64,000 bases of DNA from Snuella lapsa (GTDB lineage: Bacteria; Bacteroidota; Bacteroidia; Flavobacteriales; Flavobacteriaceae), in assembly GCF_039539345.1 (NCBI RefSeq), contig NZ_BAABCY010000040.1:24501-88500 (forward strand). Direction: 5' to 3'. Below are positions 53,267-61,697 of the stretch, one piece after another (positions within the stretch are counted from its first letter, which is position 1; the number at the start of each line of letters is the position of its first letter). Below the pieces are notes generated by a model. The model was not told the DNA's origin and ran no database searches. It saw only the letters and a list, made by a program, of their open reading frames with translations. Position numbers and translations under genes: made by a program.

Positions 53267-53719
53267 TTAGTTGGTTGATTTTCTGTTTCCGTAAAAGTAG
53301 AGTGAGTGATTGTTGATTTCAATATCAAAAATCTCTTCGATTGTTTTTTTTATTGATTCGATCCTGGGATCGCAAAATTCTATAACTTCTCCTGTATCTG
53401 TAAGGATGACATGATCGTGTTGCCTGTCGAAGTACGATTTTTCGTAGTGCGCTTGGTTTTGACCAAATTGATGTTTCCTAACCAAGCCACATTCTAAAAG
53501 CAACTCTATTGTATTGTACAAAGTAGCACGGGAAACGCGATACTTTTTATTTTTCATGCTAAGATATAGGGATTCTATATCGAAGTGTTCTGTATTATTA
53601 TAAATTTCTTGCAGTATAGCGTAGCGTTCGGGTGTTTTTCTGTGCCCGTTGTTCTCTAAGAAACTTGTAAATACGCTTTTTACTATTTCTTGATTTTTTG
53701 TATCTGCCTTTGCATTCAT
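53267..53719 (-). CDS. Fur-family transcriptional repressor without the CxxC zinc site
   Basis: A 150-residue Fur-like protein: winged helix (KTPERYAILQEIY, RVSRATLYNTIELLLECGLV) and dimer domain with HDHVILTDTGEVIEFCDPRI. The usual CxxC of the structural zinc site is replaced (LTDT), while HxH and a C-terminal NHSLYFYG His remain. It may respond to iron, zinc or manganese, or peroxide. Own promoter at 53730-53737; start ATG at 53719 with about ten bases of leader. Probably co-transcribed with purA, and a candidate regulator for the palindromes at 19336-19432. Confidence 0.85.
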   Translation of the reverse strand: MNAKADTKNQEIVKSVFTSFLENNGHRKTPERYAILQEIYNNTEHFDIESLYLSMKNKKYRVSRATLYNTIELLLECGLVRKHQFGQNQAHYEKSYFDRQHDHVILTDTGEVIEFCDPRIESIKKTIEEIFDIEINNHSLYFYGNRKSTN

Positions 53720-53729
53720 AATTTCGTCG

Positions 53730-53737
53730 CAAATTTA
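53730..53737 (-). promoter_or_regulatory. -7 element of fur
   Basis: TAAATTTG on the minus strand, eleven bases before the ATG; it lies in the 26 bases between the relA/spoT stop and fur. Confidence 0.65.
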
Positions 53738-53745
53738 CACTTTTT

Positions 53746-55959
53746 TTACACTCTGGAAACCTTATCTATACCATTAATTTTTTTAAGTTTCTCCAAAAGC
53801 TTTTTTAATAGTGTCTTGTTTTTTACAATTACGTTAATTTTCCCCGAAAACAATCCGTCATCACTTTCAAAACTCAGGCTTTTCATGTTTACGTGCATAT
53901 TGGACGAAATAATTTGTGTGATGTCGTTAACCAGTCCAATATGATCGATACCAGATACAGCAATTTGAGCCAAAAACTCTTGTTGTGTTGAATCGATCCA
54001 TTTGGCAGACATAATCCGGTATGCATAGTTGGATTGCATACTTAAGGCATTTGGACAGTTCTTTTTGTGTACCTTAATACCTTCGGTAACAGTTACAAAA
54101 CCAAATACTTCGTCTCCAGGAATTGGGTTGCAGCAATTTGCCAGTTTATAGTCAAGCTTTTCTTCTTCTTTGCCGAAAACAATAGAATCGTAGTTAGCAG
54201 TTACTTCTTCTTTTTCGAGTTCGTCTTTGCTTATATGAGGTTTTCGGGATATTTTATTCTTGATAAAACTCATTAAGACATTGCTCCTGGATGCAGCAAA
54301 ATCCTTAAGCATCGTATTGTCGATGGTGCCAATACCAACGCGATAAAATAAATCTAAACTGGTTTTAAGTTTAAAATAGTTTACCAGCTCGTTAACGGAA
54401 GATTCGTTAAGGGTTATTTTAAGTTGTTTTAATTTTCTTCGCAAAATTTCCTTGCCTTCTTCTCCAATATGCTTTTTGTCTTCTTTTAAAGCAGATTTTA
54501 TTTTGCTTCTGGCTCTTGCAGTAGTGGCATAGTCCAACCAATTGGCATTGGGTTTTGCCGACTCCGAGGTTAGTATGCTAACTTGGTCACCACTGTGTAG
54601 TTCATGACTTAAGGGAACCAGTTTGCCATTAACTTTTGCGCCCCTAGTTTTCATCCCTACTTCGGTATGGATACTAAAGGCAAAGTCGAGAGATGTGGCT
54701 CCTTTAGGCAATGATTTTAGTTCGCCGGCAGGTGTAAAAACAAAAATCTCTTTTGAGTAAAGATTTAGTTTAAATTGTTCTACAAAATCTACGGCGTTGG
54801 TATCAGGGTTTTCTAATGCTTCCTGTAGTTTGTTAATCCAGCTCTCTAAGTTATCTTCTTTCTCGCTTGCTTGTTTGTATTTGTAATGCGCAGCATAGCC
54901 TTTTTCGGCGATTTCGTTCATGCGTTCACTGCGTATTTGTACTTCTACCCAACGTCCTTTGGGACCCATAACGGTAATGTGTAAGGCTTCGTATCCTGTC
55001 GATTTAGGAGATGATATCCAATCGCGTAACCTAATAGGGTTGGGTCTAAAGTGGTCGGTTACAACCGAATAAATCTTCCAAGCTAAAAATTTCTCGTTTA
55101 CATCTTCACTCTTATAAATAATCCTAATGGCAAACTTATCATAAACTTCGTCAAATGAAACGCCTTGTTTAACCATTTTCCTCCGAATGGAAAAAATGGA
55201 CTTGGGTCGTCCTTTTATGGTATATTCAAGTTGTTCTTTGTCTAAGGATTTTTTTATAACGTCGCTAAATTCTTTAATATACAGGTCTTGTTCTTCTTTA
55301 CTTTCTTTAATTCTGTTAAGAATGTCGAAGTAAACATCGGGCTCTGTATATTTTAAGCCTAGATCCTCAAGTTCTGTTTTTATGTTGTAAAGTCCAATAC
55401 GATGGGCTAAGGGCGCGTAAATGTATAAGGTTTCCGAAGCGATTTTAACTTGCTTGTCTGGCCGCATGGAATCCATAGTTTGCATGTTATGGAGCCTGTC
55501 AGCTATTTTAATGATGATAACGCGTACGTCATCATTCAATGTTAAGAGCATCTTTCTAAAGTTCTCTGCTTGTAAGGATACGTCCATATCTTTTTTAAGG
55601 GAAGATATTTTGGTGAGTCCGTTTACAATGCGTGCAACTGTAGCACCAAACAAGCGCTCTATATCGTCAATAGTATAATTTTTGCTATCTTCTACAACGT
55701 CGTGAAGTAATGCAGCAGCAATGGATGTCGCATCTAAACCAATTTCTTGAGCTACAATTTTAGCTACTGCCAGTGGGTGGAAAATATATGCTTCTCCTGA
55801 TTTTCTACGTTGATCTTTATGGGCATCCAATGCCACGTCAAAGGCACTACGAATAAGTTTTTTGTCGTCGCTAGTAAGTGTGGTATAGCTAACTCTTAAT
55901 AACTCTTTGTAGGCTTTGGTAATGGCTGCGTTCTCTTTTTCTATGGCTTCCTCTGTCAT
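53746..55959 (-). CDS. spoT: Bifunctional (p)ppGpp synthetase/hydrolase
   Basis: A 737-residue RelA/SpoT protein. Order: HD hydrolase (about 30-200, FHPLAVAKIVAQE, ALLHDVVEDSKNY, RLHNMQTMDSM), synthetase (about 240-370, GRPKSIFSIRRKM, YDKFAIRIIY, EVQIRSERMNEIAEKGYAAHYKYK), TGS (FTPAGELKSLPKGATSLDFAF) and ACT at the C-terminus. The HD residues His-Asp are intact, so both activities are expected, controlling the stringent response. It is upstream of fur by 26 bases. Confidence 0.95.
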   Translation of the reverse strand: MTEEAIEKENAAITKAYKELLRVSYTTLTSDDKKLIRSAFDVALDAHKDQRRKSGEAYIFHPLAVAKIVAQEIGLDATSIAAALLHDVVEDSKNYTIDDIERLFGATVARIVNGLTKISSLKKDMDVSLQAENFRKMLLTLNDDVRVIIIKIADRLHNMQTMDSMRPDKQVKIASETLYIYAPLAHRIGLYNIKTELEDLGLKYTEPDVYFDILNRIKESKEEQDLYIKEFSDVIKKSLDKEQLEYTIKGRPKSIFSIRRKMVKQGVSFDEVYDKFAIRIIYKSEDVNEKFLAWKIYSVVTDHFRPNPIRLRDWISSPKSTGYEALHITVMGPKGRWVEVQIRSERMNEIAEKGYAAHYKYKQASEKEDNLESWINKLQEALENPDTNAVDFVEQFKLNLYSKEIFVFTPAGELKSLPKGATSLDFAFSIHTEVGMKTRGAKVNGKLVPLSHELHSGDQVSILTSESAKPNANWLDYATTARARSKIKSALKEDKKHIGEEGKEILRRKLKQLKITLNESSVNELVNYFKLKTSLDLFYRVGIGTIDNTMLKDFAASRSNVLMSFIKNKISRKPHISKDELEKEEVTANYDSIVFGKEEEKLDYKLANCCNPIPGDEVFGFVTVTEGIKVHKKNCPNALSMQSNYAYRIMSAKWIDSTQQEFLAQIAVSGIDHIGLVNDITQIISSNMHVNMKSLSFESDDGLFSGKINVIVKNKTLLKKLLEKLKKINGIDKVSRV

Positions 55960-56028
55960 AAATTAAAAATAACATAAAGAATGTTAATTACCAATAGGTT
56001 TATGGTTTTTATAGTGTGTTTTTAAGGT

Positions 56029-56601
56029 TTAAGGTGTTAAAAACTTGACAAGCTGCGAAATAGCTTTTCCTCTGTGTCCTATCTTGTTTTTTAGGCTTAA
56101 ATCCATTTCAGCAAATGTTTCACTATAGTTTTCGGGTTTAAAAATGGGGTCGTAACCAAACCCCTTGTCTCCTTTTTTACTCTTGGTGATACTACCTGGA
56201 CAAATTCCGGTAAAGGTGTGAAGGGTATTGTTAAGGTACAAGGCAATTACGGTTTTAAATTGGGCATTTCTGTTGGATTTAGAATCCAGTTCCAAAAGTA
56301 ATTTGTTCATATTGTCATTGGCATTACGCTGATTACCAGCATAACGTGCTGAGTAAACGCCAGGAGCGCCATTTAAAGCAGCAACTTCTAGTCCCGTGTC
56401 GTCGGCAAAACAATCCAAGCCGTAATGGTTCTTTATGTATTGGGCTTTTTGAATGGCATTCCCTTCAATAGTGTTTTGGGTTTCAGGAATATCATCCAAA
56501 CAGTTTATGTCTTTTAAACTTAAAAGTTTAATGTGTTCTGGCATTAAAGCTTGTACTTCTTTAAGCTTATTTAAATTATTGGTAGCAAATACAAGTTGCA
56601 T
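56029..56601 (-). CDS. rdgB: Non-canonical purine NTP pyrophosphatase
   Basis: A 190-residue HAM1/RdgB protein that hydrolyses dITP, ITP and XTP to monophosphates, keeping damaged purines out of DNA. Motifs: LVFATNNLNKLKEVQ (substrate loop), CFADDTGLEVAALNGAPGVYSARYAG and GDKGFGYDPIFKP. The ATG at 56601 starts at the first strand; a frame open to 56646 adds fifteen residues (MPQIVVFLPPKTNDS) unlike the family. Downstream of the sirtuin gene by 69 bases. Confidence 0.94.
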   Translation of the reverse strand: MQLVFATNNLNKLKEVQALMPEHIKLLSLKDINCLDDIPETQNTIEGNAIQKAQYIKNHYGLDCFADDTGLEVAALNGAPGVYSARYAGNQRNANDNMNKLLLELDSKSNRNAQFKTVIALYLNNTLHTFTGICPGSITKSKKGDKGFGYDPIFKPENYSETFAEMDLSLKNKIGHRGKAISQLVKFLTP

Positions 56602-56670
56602 AGAATCGTTAGTTTTAGGGGGCAAAAATACAACTATTTGGGGCAAACAAAAGCCGTTGAAACTGATTAG

Positions 56671-57357
56671 TTAACAGATTATCTTTATTTTTTGTATGGC
56701 TTCTTTTATGCCAGTCGTGGCAGGTTTGGCAATTACTGTTAAGTTGTGTTTGCTTTCTATGGCAGGTTTAGGGTCGATAAAATAAATGGGAGTATTGGTA
56801 GGGACATAATGTATCAATCCAGCAGCGGGGTATACTTGCATGGACGTGCCAATAATTATTAGTATATGGGCTGTCTCACAAATGTTAATGGCAGACTGCA
56901 TCATGGGAACATCTTCACCAAACCATACAATGTGTGGGCGTAATTGGTAGCCCTTTTTACATGTGTCGCCTAGGATAAGATCTGTTGTCCATTTTTGAAT
57001 ATCTAATGCGTCGTAGGTACTTCTTACCTTTAACAGTTCGCCATGTAGGTGGATTACATTAGAGCTTCCTGCACGTTCGTGAAGATCGTCGACATTTTGG
57101 GTAATGATGCTTACTTTAAATTCCCTTTCTAAGGTTGCCAAATCCATATGTGCTTGATTTGGGCTAACTTCAAACAATTGGCGTCGTCGCTGATTGTAAA
57201 AATCGAGTACCAATTCTGGGTTTGCCCGAAATCCTTCGGGAGTAGCAACTTCCATAACATCATGGCCTTCCCATAGTCCGTTGGCATCCCTAAAGGTCTT
57301 AATCCCGCTTTCGGCGCTCATACCCGCTCCAGTAAGTACAACAATATGTTTTTTCAT
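56671..57357 (-). CDS. cobB: NAD-dependent protein deacylase (sirtuin, CobB-like) without zinc cysteines
   Basis: A 228-residue class III sirtuin. NAD motifs GAGMSAESGIKTFRDANGLW and TQNVDDLHERAG, catalytic His in HLHGELLKV, and YNQRRRQ with the Tyr and Arg that bind succinyl/malonyl groups in SIRT5/CobB. E. coli CobB has four Cys holding zinc; here only one Cys (DTCKKG) stands in that region, so the zinc module is lost or replaced. The core looks functional: deacetylation or desuccinylation of lysines. Confidence 0.92.
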   Translation of the reverse strand: MKKHIVVLTGAGMSAESGIKTFRDANGLWEGHDVMEVATPEGFRANPELVLDFYNQRRRQLFEVSPNQAHMDLATLEREFKVSIITQNVDDLHERAGSSNVIHLHGELLKVRSTYDALDIQKWTTDLILGDTCKKGYQLRPHIVWFGEDVPMMQSAINICETAHILIIIGTSMQVYPAAGLIHYVPTNTPIYFIDPKPAIESKHNLTVIAKPATTGIKEAIQKIKIIC

Positions 57358-57552
57358 TTATTATTCGTTAATGGCTATTGGTAGTTAGTTGATTGTGCAA
57401 TGGTAAAGAACTATTAATTTTAAACCATCTCAATTAACAAAAACAACTTGTGCCGTTCAGGCGGACAATTTTAATAACAAAGTTAAAGGTAATCATCTTG
57501 TTGCTTTGAACAAAATAAAGAGATAGATCATTTATGTGCCTAAAAACTTTAG

Positions 57553-57560
57553 TAGTTTTG
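57553..57560 (+). promoter_or_regulatory. -7 element of the TrmH gene, possibly leaderless
   Basis: TAGTTTTG, four bases before the ATG; no clear TTG upstream. The transcript would begin at the start codon. Confidence 0.45.
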
Positions 57561-57564
57561 TGTT

Positions 57565-58221
57565 ATGATAGATGTAAAACTACTAGAGTACCTTGAAGGT
57601 TACCTGACCGGTAATCGTAAAGCGCGTTTTGAATCGGTTTTATCACAGCGTACAAAGCATTTTACCGTAGCCACCGAAGATGTATACCAATTACATAATA
57701 CCAGCGCTGTGATACGAAGCTGTGATGTTTTTGGTATTCAGGAAGCAAACATTATCGAAGAGCGTAATACCAAACGTATCGATAGAGAAATAGCTATGGG
57801 AGCACAAAAATGGGTGGATTTAAATCGCTATACGAGTGTGAAAGATTGTATAGTTGATTTAAAGCAAAAGGGGTATCAAGTTGTAGCCACTACACCGCAT
57901 ACGGATGATTGTTTATTGCACGAGTTTGATATTCGTAAAAAGTCATGCTTTTTCTTTGGTAGGGAAACCGAAGGCGTGTCGCAAGAAGTACTGGATGCGG
58001 CCGATTGCTATTTAAAGATTCCTATGGTAGGGTTTACGGAGAGTTTAAATATTTCTGTGTCTGCAGCCATCATTTTACAGCATGTTACAACTAAATTGAG
58101 ACAAACGGACATTGCCTGGCAACTAACAGAAACTGAACAGTTAGAGAAACGTTTGGATTGGTGCAAGAAAACAATTAAGCGTTATGATGATATTATAGCT
58201 CGTTTTTATAGTAAGGGGTAA
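57565..58221 (+). CDS. trmH: tRNA (guanosine-18-2'-O)-methyltransferase
   Basis: A 218-residue SpoU/TrmH-family methyltransferase that methylates the ribose of G18 in tRNA with S-adenosylmethionine. Motif 1 is NTSAVIRSCDVFGI, motif 2 FFGRETEGVSQEVL and motif 3 IPMVGFTESLNISVSAAI, all complete in the trefoil-knot fold. The C-terminal 30-residue helix (LEKRLDWCKKTIKRYDDI) is typical of TrmH. Probably co-transcribed with nothing: the next gene lies 72 bases on. Confidence 0.92.
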   Translation: MIDVKLLEYLEGYLTGNRKARFESVLSQRTKHFTVATEDVYQLHNTSAVIRSCDVFGIQEANIIEERNTKRIDREIAMGAQKWVDLNRYTSVKDCIVDLKQKGYQVVATTPHTDDCLLHEFDIRKKSCFFFGRETEGVSQEVLDAADCYLKIPMVGFTESLNISVSAAIILQHVTTKLRQTDIAWQLTETEQLEKRLDWCKKTIKRYDDIIARFYSKG

Positions 58222-58293
58222 GCAATATACTTAGGGGAATTTTACTCATTTATTGGTTAAATGGTTATATTTAAGGAACATAAAAGTTACGTC

Positions 58294-58668
58294 ATGGAAC
58301 ATAATATGGTAGGTTGGTTCGAAATTCCTGTAAATAATATGGAACGGGCTAAAGCGTTTTACGAAGCTGTTTTTCAAGTAGAGATAAGTATACACGATTT
58401 TGGAGGTATGCTTATGGGATGGTTCCCTGATAGAGGGGAAGTGCCTGGAGCGCAAGGTACTTTGATTAAACAAGATACTTATGTGCCAAGTAGAGAGGGC
58501 ACGCTTGTTTATTTTATAAGTGCGAATGTTCAAAATGAATTGGATAGGGTTAAAGTTGCAGGTGGGGAAATATATCAACAAAAGACCCAAATATCACCCG
58601 AACATGGGTATATGGGGGTTTTTATAGATAGTGAGGGTAACAGGGTTGCTTTGCATTCAAGGAATTAA
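58294..58668 (+). CDS. VOC-superfamily (glyoxalase-like) protein
   Basis: A 124-residue single vicinal-oxygen-chelate fold (GWFEIPVNNMERAKAFYEAVF, and GGEIYQQKT, GYMGVFIDSEGNRVALH). Residues Glu, His and Glu of the metal site are not all certain. Similar proteins are annotated as glyoxalase/bleomycin-resistance proteins, without known substrate. ATG at 58294 (MEHNM) is preferred; a frame open from 58261 gives eleven more unlike residues. Follows trmH by 72 bases. Confidence 0.85.
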   Translation: MEHNMVGWFEIPVNNMERAKAFYEAVFQVEISIHDFGGMLMGWFPDRGEVPGAQGTLIKQDTYVPSREGTLVYFISANVQNELDRVKVAGGEIYQQKTQISPEHGYMGVFIDSEGNRVALHSRN

Positions 58669-58715
58669 GCGGTTGACCTTAATTCTAATGCGTAATCTTT
58701 TAGGCTAAAAAGAGG

Positions 58716-59492
58716 TTATAGCCTATTGCTTCGGCTTTTACTTAGAAGTTTGAATTCTTCATAGCATTCACTAATGGCATCTAATATTTGCAAATCGTTG
58801 GCGGTTTGTATAAAGCCTTTGGAATAATTACACTGGCTAACGATTTCATCAAGGTCTACACGATCTACATTTAAAAGTACGGTAAGCATTTCCCTATCAA
58901 ATCGGGAAGCAAGCAAGTTTCTAATTTCATCGTCCTGCTTCATCTTTTTAAGCTTGCGTAATTCGTTAGGTTTTTTTCCGAACATACGATGTAAAAAGTC
59001 GGCTGGGTTGAAAATAGAGCCTAAAACCTTACTTACGGTACCTGGAGAGCTGGCTTCGTAACCTGTATTTGGAAGCCCGGAAATACTGTATCTGTAATTA
59101 TTGTTAATGTCAGGAACTTGCTCAATGTCTACCTCTAAATAACCAGTAAGCCTTAATTGGTTAACCACCACTTCTTCGAGTGCCAATGCTAGTTCTGTTA
59201 GTTCTATTTTGGAATCTCCAAACTTTATCCAGTCATTAGTAACGCGTACTTTTATGGATTTAAAGCCTAAATAAGAAAAATGAAGGGTATCGTTTGCCTT
59301 GGCAGAAATTTGAAATTCCCCTTCTTTGTTGGTTGTTGTACCTATAACTTGGTTAAGGTTTACGATGTTCACGCTTTCAAGAAAGCTACCATCTGCTGCA
59401 TTAACTACTACACCTTTTATTTTACTAGAGTTTTGCCCCAAACATAATGTAGAGGTGGTAACAAATAAAAAAAGTAGCAGATAATATTTCAT
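58716..59492 (-). CDS. Carboxypeptidase-regulatory-like domain protein, exported
   Basis: A 258-residue protein with signal peptide MKYYLLLFLFVTTSTLCLG (then QNSS) and a CarboxypepD_reg-like beta-sandwich at about 24-105 (KIKGVVVNAADGSFLESVNIV, TNKEGEFQISAKANDTLHFSYLGFKSI). The rest (about 110-258) is unknown, with FNPADFLHRMFGK and helical end. Such proteins sit in the outer membrane or periplasm of Bacteroidota. An in-frame ATG at 59516 is disfavoured. Confidence 0.8.
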   Translation of the reverse strand: MKYYLLLFLFVTTSTLCLGQNSSKIKGVVVNAADGSFLESVNIVNLNQVIGTTTNKEGEFQISAKANDTLHFSYLGFKSIKVRVTNDWIKFGDSKIELTELALALEEVVVNQLRLTGYLEVDIEQVPDINNNYRYSISGLPNTGYEASSPGTVSKVLGSIFNPADFLHRMFGKKPNELRKLKKMKQDDEIRNLLASRFDREMLTVLLNVDRVDLDEIVSQCNYSKGFIQTANDLQILDAISECYEEFKLLSKSRSNRL

Positions 59493-59707
59493 GCGTTTAT
59501 ATTTACTGTTGTTCAAAAGTTAATGATGCATCCATATTGTCTCATTGTTATATCACAATTGAAAAGACTATGGATGCTTCATTGTTTTGATATGAAATTC
59601 TTAATTTGTTATAAAAGTACTAAACAAAATAACAAGATGGAGAATCTAAGTTTCATTTTTGACTTAAAATTAACAAATCCAAGAAAATTAAACGATATAT
59701 TTAAATT

Positions 59708-61483
59708 CTATCGTCTGGATCTTCTGGGTCTTGAAAGGCCCGAACCTCCTTGGGTTGACTTAAAATCGGAACCAGAACGTCTTGGTTTTGAATTTGAAAA
59801 TCGTTTTTCACTATTTTTTTTACGATCTCTTTTTCCACCACGACCTTTGCCGTCACGTTTTCCACCACGACCTCTATTCTCTGATACTTCAACATTTACA
59901 AATCGACCATTATGTTTAAAATCTGTAAAGAAAGTAAGTACTTTTTCTTGTAATTCATTTTCGGTATTAAAAAATGAAAAGCTATCTTTTACTTCAACTT
60001 TAAAGACATCGTCTCTGCCAAAGTCTAACATTTCTTTTAAGAAATCCTTTAGCTTCATCCAATCGTAGCCATCTTTTCTACCTACATTTATAAAGTAACG
60101 GGTAGAATTCGAACTTTCTTTATAATCACGACCACTATCACTTTCGCGGCTGCTGGATTCTGAGACGTTTAAATCTCTTGATTTTTGGTAATAGTTATAA
60201 AAACGTGTGAACTCAACCGAGAAGAATTTTTTTATCAGTTCGTCTTTGGTAGTGTCTTCAAATAATTCATTAATACTGCTTAAGTACTTGTCAATTTCAT
60301 GATTGACTTCGGTGTTATGTACTTTATTGGCTAATGACATTAATTGCACTTCACAAATTTCCATTCCGTTTGGAATGTCTTTTTTATCGAAATTTTTCTT
60401 GATGATACGTTCGATACTTTTAATTTTTCGAACTTCACTTTTAGAAACAATAACCATAGAAACCCCTGTTTTACCGGCACGACCTGTACGGCCAGAGCGG
60501 TGGGTATATGTTTCAATTTCGTCTGGTAACTGGTAGTTTATAACATGTGTAATGTCATCTACATCAATGCCCCGAGCAGCCACATCGGTAGCGACCAGCA
60601 TTTGTATTTGTTTGTTTCTAAAGGATTTCATTACTAAATCCCGTTGATTTTGACTTAAATCGCCGTGTAGAGCAGCAGCACTATAGCCATCTTCGATGAG
60701 TTGTTCTGCGACTTTTTGAGTGTCGCGTTTGGTACGACAGAAAACTACCGAGAATATATCGGGGTTTGCATCAGCCAAACGTTTTAGGGCCTGGTAACGG
60801 TCTCTTGCGTTTACCAAAAAGTACTCATGGGTTACATTGCTAGTACTTTCATTTTTGTTACCTACAGTTATTTCTATAGGTTGGTGCATGAAATTTTTAG
60901 CAATGGTAGCGACTTCTTTGGGCATTGTTGCCGAAAATAGCCAGGTGCTTTTGTCTTCTGGCGTGTGCGATAAAATGGATGTTATGTCTTCATAAAAGCC
61001 CATGTTTAACATTTCGTCGGCTTCATCTAGAACAGCATATTCTATCTTCGAAATGTCTACCAAGCGTCTACTTATCATATCTTTCATACGACCAGGCGTG
61101 GCAACGATTATTTGGGCTCCTTTTTTTACGTCCCTTGCTTGTTCTGTGATACTTGATCCTCCATAGATCGCAACAACATTAAGTCCTTTACAATATTTGC
61201 CATATTGTTTCATTTCATTGGCGATTTGTAAGCAAAGCTCACGGGTAGGTGATAGGATGAGCCCTTGGGTGGTACGGCTATCTACATTTATTTTTTGTAG
61301 CATAGGAAATCCGAAAGATGCTGTTTTTCCAGTTCCTGTTTGCGCTAAAGCAACTAAATCGCCTTCTTTTTCTAATAAAATTGGAATAGCTTTGTTTTGT
61401 ACTTCACTTGGTTTTTCAAAACCTAAATCGGTAATAGCCATTAAAAGGTCTTCATTAAGACCTAAATCTTGGAATGTGTTCAT
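59708..61483 (-). CDS. DEAD-box RNA helicase with RGG-like tail
   Basis: A 591-residue helicase. N-terminal RecA domain has Q motif, AQTGTGKT, PTRELC, VATPGRM, DEAD and SAT; the second has DVAARGIDVDDITHV and HRSGRTGRAG. Residues about 445-520 form a DbpA/CsdA-type RNA-binding domain (RYFINVGRKDGYDWMKLKDFL). The last 70 residues are Arg/Gly/Lys-rich. It should unwind structured RNA in ribosome assembly or mRNA decay, often induced by cold. The promoter lies at 61595-61602. Confidence 0.94.
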   Translation of the reverse strand: MNTFQDLGLNEDLLMAITDLGFEKPSEVQNKAIPILLEKEGDLVALAQTGTGKTASFGFPMLQKINVDSRTTQGLILSPTRELCLQIANEMKQYGKYCKGLNVVAIYGGSSITEQARDVKKGAQIIVATPGRMKDMISRRLVDISKIEYAVLDEADEMLNMGFYEDITSILSHTPEDKSTWLFSATMPKEVATIAKNFMHQPIEITVGNKNESTSNVTHEYFLVNARDRYQALKRLADANPDIFSVVFCRTKRDTQKVAEQLIEDGYSAAALHGDLSQNQRDLVMKSFRNKQIQMLVATDVAARGIDVDDITHVINYQLPDEIETYTHRSGRTGRAGKTGVSMVIVSKSEVRKIKSIERIIKKNFDKKDIPNGMEICEVQLMSLANKVHNTEVNHEIDKYLSSINELFEDTTKDELIKKFFSVEFTRFYNYYQKSRDLNVSESSSRESDSGRDYKESSNSTRYFINVGRKDGYDWMKLKDFLKEMLDFGRDDVFKVEVKDSFSFFNTENELQEKVLTFFTDFKHNGRFVNVEVSENRGRGGKRDGKGRGGKRDRKKNSEKRFSNSKPRRSGSDFKSTQGGSGLSRPRRSRR

Positions 61484-61594
61484 TCTGGTATAAGTATTCG
61501 ATTATGTTTATGCGGTGTTACATTAGAAGCGAATCGACATACTTAAACCTTAAACTTCCAGTAACACATCCTCACTCTGAGGAATTTAAAGCGG

Positions 61595-61602
61595 CAAAGA
61601 TA
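61595..61602 (-). promoter_or_regulatory. -7 element of the DEAD-box gene with a long 5' leader
   Basis: TATCTTTG on the minus strand, about 110 bases before the ATG at 61483. The leader includes CCTCA-CTC-TGAGG (61570-61582), a small hairpin. Long leaders are common on cold-shock helicase messages. Confidence 0.55.
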
Positions 61603-61697
61603 CATAAAAGTTTTAAGTTCTAAGTTTAAAGATTAAAAGTAGCGATTTTTAAAACTCAGGTATTACTATAAATACTTATGCGTAGGTTTTCTGGAGG

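Noticed and set aside
59523..60068. A 181-codon plus-strand ORF rich in Pro/Arg/Phe
   Set aside because: It is antisense to the low-complexity RGG-like tail of the DEAD-box helicase; the composition is a mirror of that tail and it has no promoter.
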